From: an uncultured Methylomonas sp. | GTDB lineage: Bacteria > Pseudomonadota > Gammaproteobacteria > Methylococcales > Methylomonadaceae | NCBI GenBank assembly: GCA_936941155.1 | Contig: CAKZJE010000034.1 | Coordinates: forward strand, 92,607-156,606 | Direction: 5' to 3' | DNA length: 64,000 bases | Shown here: positions 62,015-64,000 of the stretch, piece after piece | Layout of the letters: every line of letters begins with the position of its first letter | Position numbering within the stretch: the stretch's first letter is position 1 | Translations under genes and position numbers: made by a program | Notes under the pieces: generated by a model | Told to the model about the DNA's origin: nothing | The model's input: the letters and a program-made list of their open reading frames with translations, nothing else | The model's database searches: none

Positions 62015-63289
62015 TTACTGCACAGGATACTGACAAGTGTCAGCTAAACACAAAGGATCATTAGCTCCACAATAACCAGGCAAGCATTGTGGACCATTGT
62101 ATCCTGGAGGGGGATTCATCACACATTGGACATCAAGAGTACTTGTTGTGTTATTACAAGCTCCATCTTTTAAGCAATTGGCTGAAGTCGTTGTACTAAA
62201 TTGGTAAGCCACCAATCTGCCTGGCTGAGTCGTTGCACAGTTCGATGTTTTTTCCTCTGACTTACTGCTAGTCAAAGCCGCAGTATAAGAAGTACTTCCG
62301 CCATAAGAACTGGATACACCAACAGAGGCTCCGATACCAAGAATACCACCGTAATTAATAGAAGCCGAAACTGTTTTCGACCACTCTGAGGATTTTGTAT
62401 TGCTAGTGCTATAATCTGTTCCTACAGTTAAAGCTATTTGATTGCCACAAGTAAGTCCGCTTGAGCCGCAATTGGTGTCAATAATTTTAGTCCACTGACC
62501 AATGGTTGCACCCGCTTTCGGAATAATCGGGACATATTCGCAGAATTTATTTTGACTAATAGGATCAACGTCAAATGTTGAAGTTTGGCATTTAATGCTA
62601 ACGGTATCATTATTAAGCGTTGCAATCCGATAAGTCCAGTTGCTGCCTACTCCATAGCGCAATACGATTGGAGAACCTTTTAGACCTGCAGCAATCGTGC
62701 AAGTGCCATTTTCGCTGCCACATTCACGCCATGCAGGAGTTACCTTATCTGTACCCAATTGGACTGAAACCGGCATTCCTTCATAGCAACTTTTAGGCGG
62801 TTGACCTTGGGTTGGGTCATAATTCATTGCACTATTGGTACATTTCCAAGTTTCGGCTTGAATAGTATTCCACCAAGTCCCTTTGTTATTGTTGGTCGTA
62901 CTCTTAGGCAATCCATAATGCACCCATCTAAGATTGCTTGTCCCGCTTACTGTTTTGCCCTCCGCTGCAATGGGTGTTAATAGAATACTATTATCAGTAA
63001 AACCTAACAGTGTATCAGCAGAATAAGCACAGGATTTGCCACCAACAGTGGGAGACGGGTCGCCATTAAAATTACCGCACTTGAATTTAGGCACACCTGC
63101 CATGGAATAATAAAAATAAGCAGTGCTGGCACTTCCATACCGAACAATCACAGGCTGATTCTGTGGAATAGTGCAAGTTTGCCCCTCAGAAGCACAAGTA
63201 CGCCAATCAATCGCTTGTGCTGATAGAGCCGTTAAAAAAAGCAAACCACCTAACGCTGGTTTAAATAAGCGTGTTAGCGCACTCATCAT
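62015..63289 (-). CDS. Secreted protein with two lectin-like Cys repeats and an aerolysin-like Ser/Thr stretch
   Basis: 424 residues, with a signal peptide ending near 26 (SAQA). Repeat 1 at 29-89 (WRTCASEGQTCT, VIVRYGS, GDPSP, KSCAY) and repeat 2 at 187-252 (WRECGSENGTCT, IVLRYGVG, NKFCEY) are the same extracellular module; I know the pattern C..EG..C....VRYG from secreted bacterial and fungal proteins, often attached to enzymes. Residues about 286-350 (TVGTDYSTSNTKSSEWSKTV, ASINYGGILGIGASVGVSSSY) alternate polar and small residues around a hydrophobic middle, as in the membrane hairpin of aerolysin-type pore formers. The tail has six more Cys. Toxin function is inference. Confidence 0.75.
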   Translation of the reverse strand: MMSALTRLFKPALGGLLFLTALSAQAIDWRTCASEGQTCTIPQNQPVIVRYGSASTAYFYYSMAGVPKFKCGNFNGDPSPTVGGKSCAYSADTLLGFTDNSILLTPIAAEGKTVSGTSNLRWVHYGLPKSTTNNNKGTWWNTIQAETWKCTNSAMNYDPTQGQPPKSCYEGMPVSVQLGTDKVTPAWRECGSENGTCTIAAGLKGSPIVLRYGVGSNWTYRIATLNNDTVSIKCQTSTFDVDPISQNKFCEYVPIIPKAGATIGQWTKIIDTNCGSSGLTCGNQIALTVGTDYSTSNTKSSEWSKTVSASINYGGILGIGASVGVSSSYGGSTSYTAALTSSKSEEKTSNCATTQPGRLVAYQFSTTTSANCLKDGACNNTTSTLDVQCVMNPPPGYNGPQCLPGYCGANDPLCLADTCQYPVQ

Positions 63290-63404
63290 AAATACCCCTT
63301 TAAAAAATTAATAAAACTAGCTAACAACGTTTCTCAGTAAATAAACAGCGATTGTCATCACTAAATTCTGTTAGCTAGTGGGTAAATATGATAATGCGTA
63401 ATCT

Positions 63405-63466
63405 TAAAAAACACGTTGCTTTTGCGGAAATGTTTATTGCTTTTGCGGAAATATTTATTTTGGCAG
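63405..63466 (-). promoter_or_regulatory. Upstream element F, copy 3
   Basis: Tandem TTTGCGGAAAT units as in copies 1 and 2, 116-177 bases upstream of the 63289 start, in the same orientation. Confidence 0.6.
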
Positions 63467-63504
63467 CGTAATTAAAAATTGTTCAATTTGCGGGAAAACG
63501 CTAC

Positions 63505-63541
63505 AAAACCGCCCTTGAGGAAACTTAAGGGCGGTTTTTTT
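63505..63541 (+). terminator. Terminator between divergent genes
   Basis: AAAACCGCCCTT / AAGGGCGGTTTT with T7 on the plus strand. It has no plus-strand gene before it in the gap 63290-63598, so it may end a small RNA, or be a relic of a lost gene. It is an inverted near-copy of the terminator at 61926. Confidence 0.75.
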
Positions 63542-63598
63542 ATCCCTCAAAAATCAGTGTGTTTGTTAAAATAGCGCAATACTTTACAGGAGAACACC

Positions 63599-63961
63599 AT
63601 GAGCCTTGCAAACCCAACGTTAGATGATATTTGGAAACTGTTCCAAGAAACTGACCGACGAATGAAAGAAACAGACCGCCAAATGAAAGAAACAGACCGC
63701 CAAATGAAAGAAACTGATAGAAAAATCAAAGAAGTCAGCACAGAAATAGGTCGCTTGGGCAGTAAATTTGGCTTTTTTCTTGAAGAAATGCTTTATCCCG
63801 CCGCCGTGCGTTTATTTAAAGAACGCAATATTGATGTGCATGAAGTTCACCGAAATGTCTCTGCACATCGTAATGGTGAAGGTATTGAGGTGGATTTATT
63901 AGTCATCAATGATAACGTTGCTGTAGAGACTGTGAAAGTATCCTTCTTCAACAAGTTATAA
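63599..63961 (+). pseudogene. Coiled-coil PD-(D/E)XK-type (DUF3782-like) protein, truncated
   Basis: 120 residues. Three tandem heptad units (RQMKETD) encoded by almost identical 21-bp repeats at 63660-63725 follow a TLDDIWKLFQETD start. Then IGRLGSKFGFFLEEMLYPAAVR, NIDVHEVHRNV and GIEVDLLVINDNVAVE, the region that in relatives leads into VEVK, the nuclease-like motif. Here the frame changes to TVKVSFFNKL and stops. About 60-100 C-terminal residues are missing. A frameshift or insertion is likely. GGAG precedes the start. Confidence 0.7.
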
Positions 63962-64000
63962 TAACAACATAAGTAGAAAGCACCACTCACACATGAACTC

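Noticed and set aside
60841..63470. CRISPR array suggested by repeated TTTGCGGAAAT units
   Set aside because: Only two units per site, no regular spacers, and no cas genes.
63655..63725. CRISPR-like tandem repeats
   Set aside because: They are in-frame codon repeats for a coiled-coil heptad.

Overview
The window is low-GC (roughly 40 percent by eye) gammaproteobacterial chromosome. Two conserved blocks fix the class: ypjD / ffh-rpsP-rimM-trmD-rplS (24.1-28.5 kb) and yebC-(ADH)-ybgC-tolQRAB-pal-cpoB-queE-queC (33.0-41.8 kb). At 42.3-45.2 kb a secreted CorA-like protein is followed by a 711-residue di-heme MauG/cytochrome c peroxidase-like protein. This pair resembles the copper-repressible CorA/CorB and MopE/SACCP pairs of aerobic methanotrophs, so a member of the Methylococcales is the best guess; that assignment is an inference.

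Layout. 0-10 kb: 3' part of a giant two-partner-secretion haemagglutinin with a very long coiled coil and a terminal Ig-like domain. 10.1-14.6 kb: dcd, a TPR/O-GlcNAc-transferase-like glycosyltransferase and a REC-GGDEF response regulator. 14.8-21.1 kb: an accessory island with a Trypco1-like small protein, a CHAT-TIR-TIR protein, a truncated AlbA/HATPase protein, a small conserved protein and an nSTAND ATPase, followed by GxxExxY and PIN-type modules. Palindromic elements sit between the modules and twice supply the C-terminal codons of a gene. 21.3-23.8 kb: an orphan pilin/PilC-like locus. 24-42 kb: housekeeping genes (SRP, ribosome and tRNA modification, ComEC, Rieske protein, H-NS-like protein, Tol-Pal, queuosine), with ruvCAB missing from its usual place and an alcohol dehydrogenase there instead. 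42-45 kb: the putative copper-acquisition pair. 45.5-54.8 kb: YdbH, a decayed glycosyltransferase, a phosphatase, a BaiN-like flavoprotein carrying an in-frame palindromic repeat, YdbL, RlmD, an SH3 protein, an M48 protease and a SET-domain protein. 55-56.8 kb: a nuclease-like gene between direct repeats, a toxin fragment and an internally deleted IS5-family element. 56.8-63.3 kb, all on the minus strand: a TPR-secretin lipoprotein and then five small secreted cysteine-containing proteins (a bulb-lectin protein, two 8-Cys paralogues, one Ser/Thr/Ala-tailed protein, and one with two lectin-like repeats plus an aerolysin-like stretch), three of them behind copies of the same upstream element. 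The window ends in a truncated coiled-coil/nuclease-like gene.

The most interesting parts are the Trypco1/CHAT-TIR-TIR/nSTAND operon, which looks like a protease- and TIR-armed conflict system, and the secreted cysteine-rich cluster at 58.8-63.3 kb, which looks like a co-regulated set of extracellular lectin or toxin-like proteins. Several families of palindromic intergenic repeats (A: GTAGGGGCG type; B: GACGACYRGTCGTC type; C: CCTTTCAGG type; D: TTTTGAACACGAT-ended; E: long direct repeats; F: TTTGCGGAAAT type) run through the window, and some have entered coding sequence. No tRNA, rRNA or CRISPR array was recognised.
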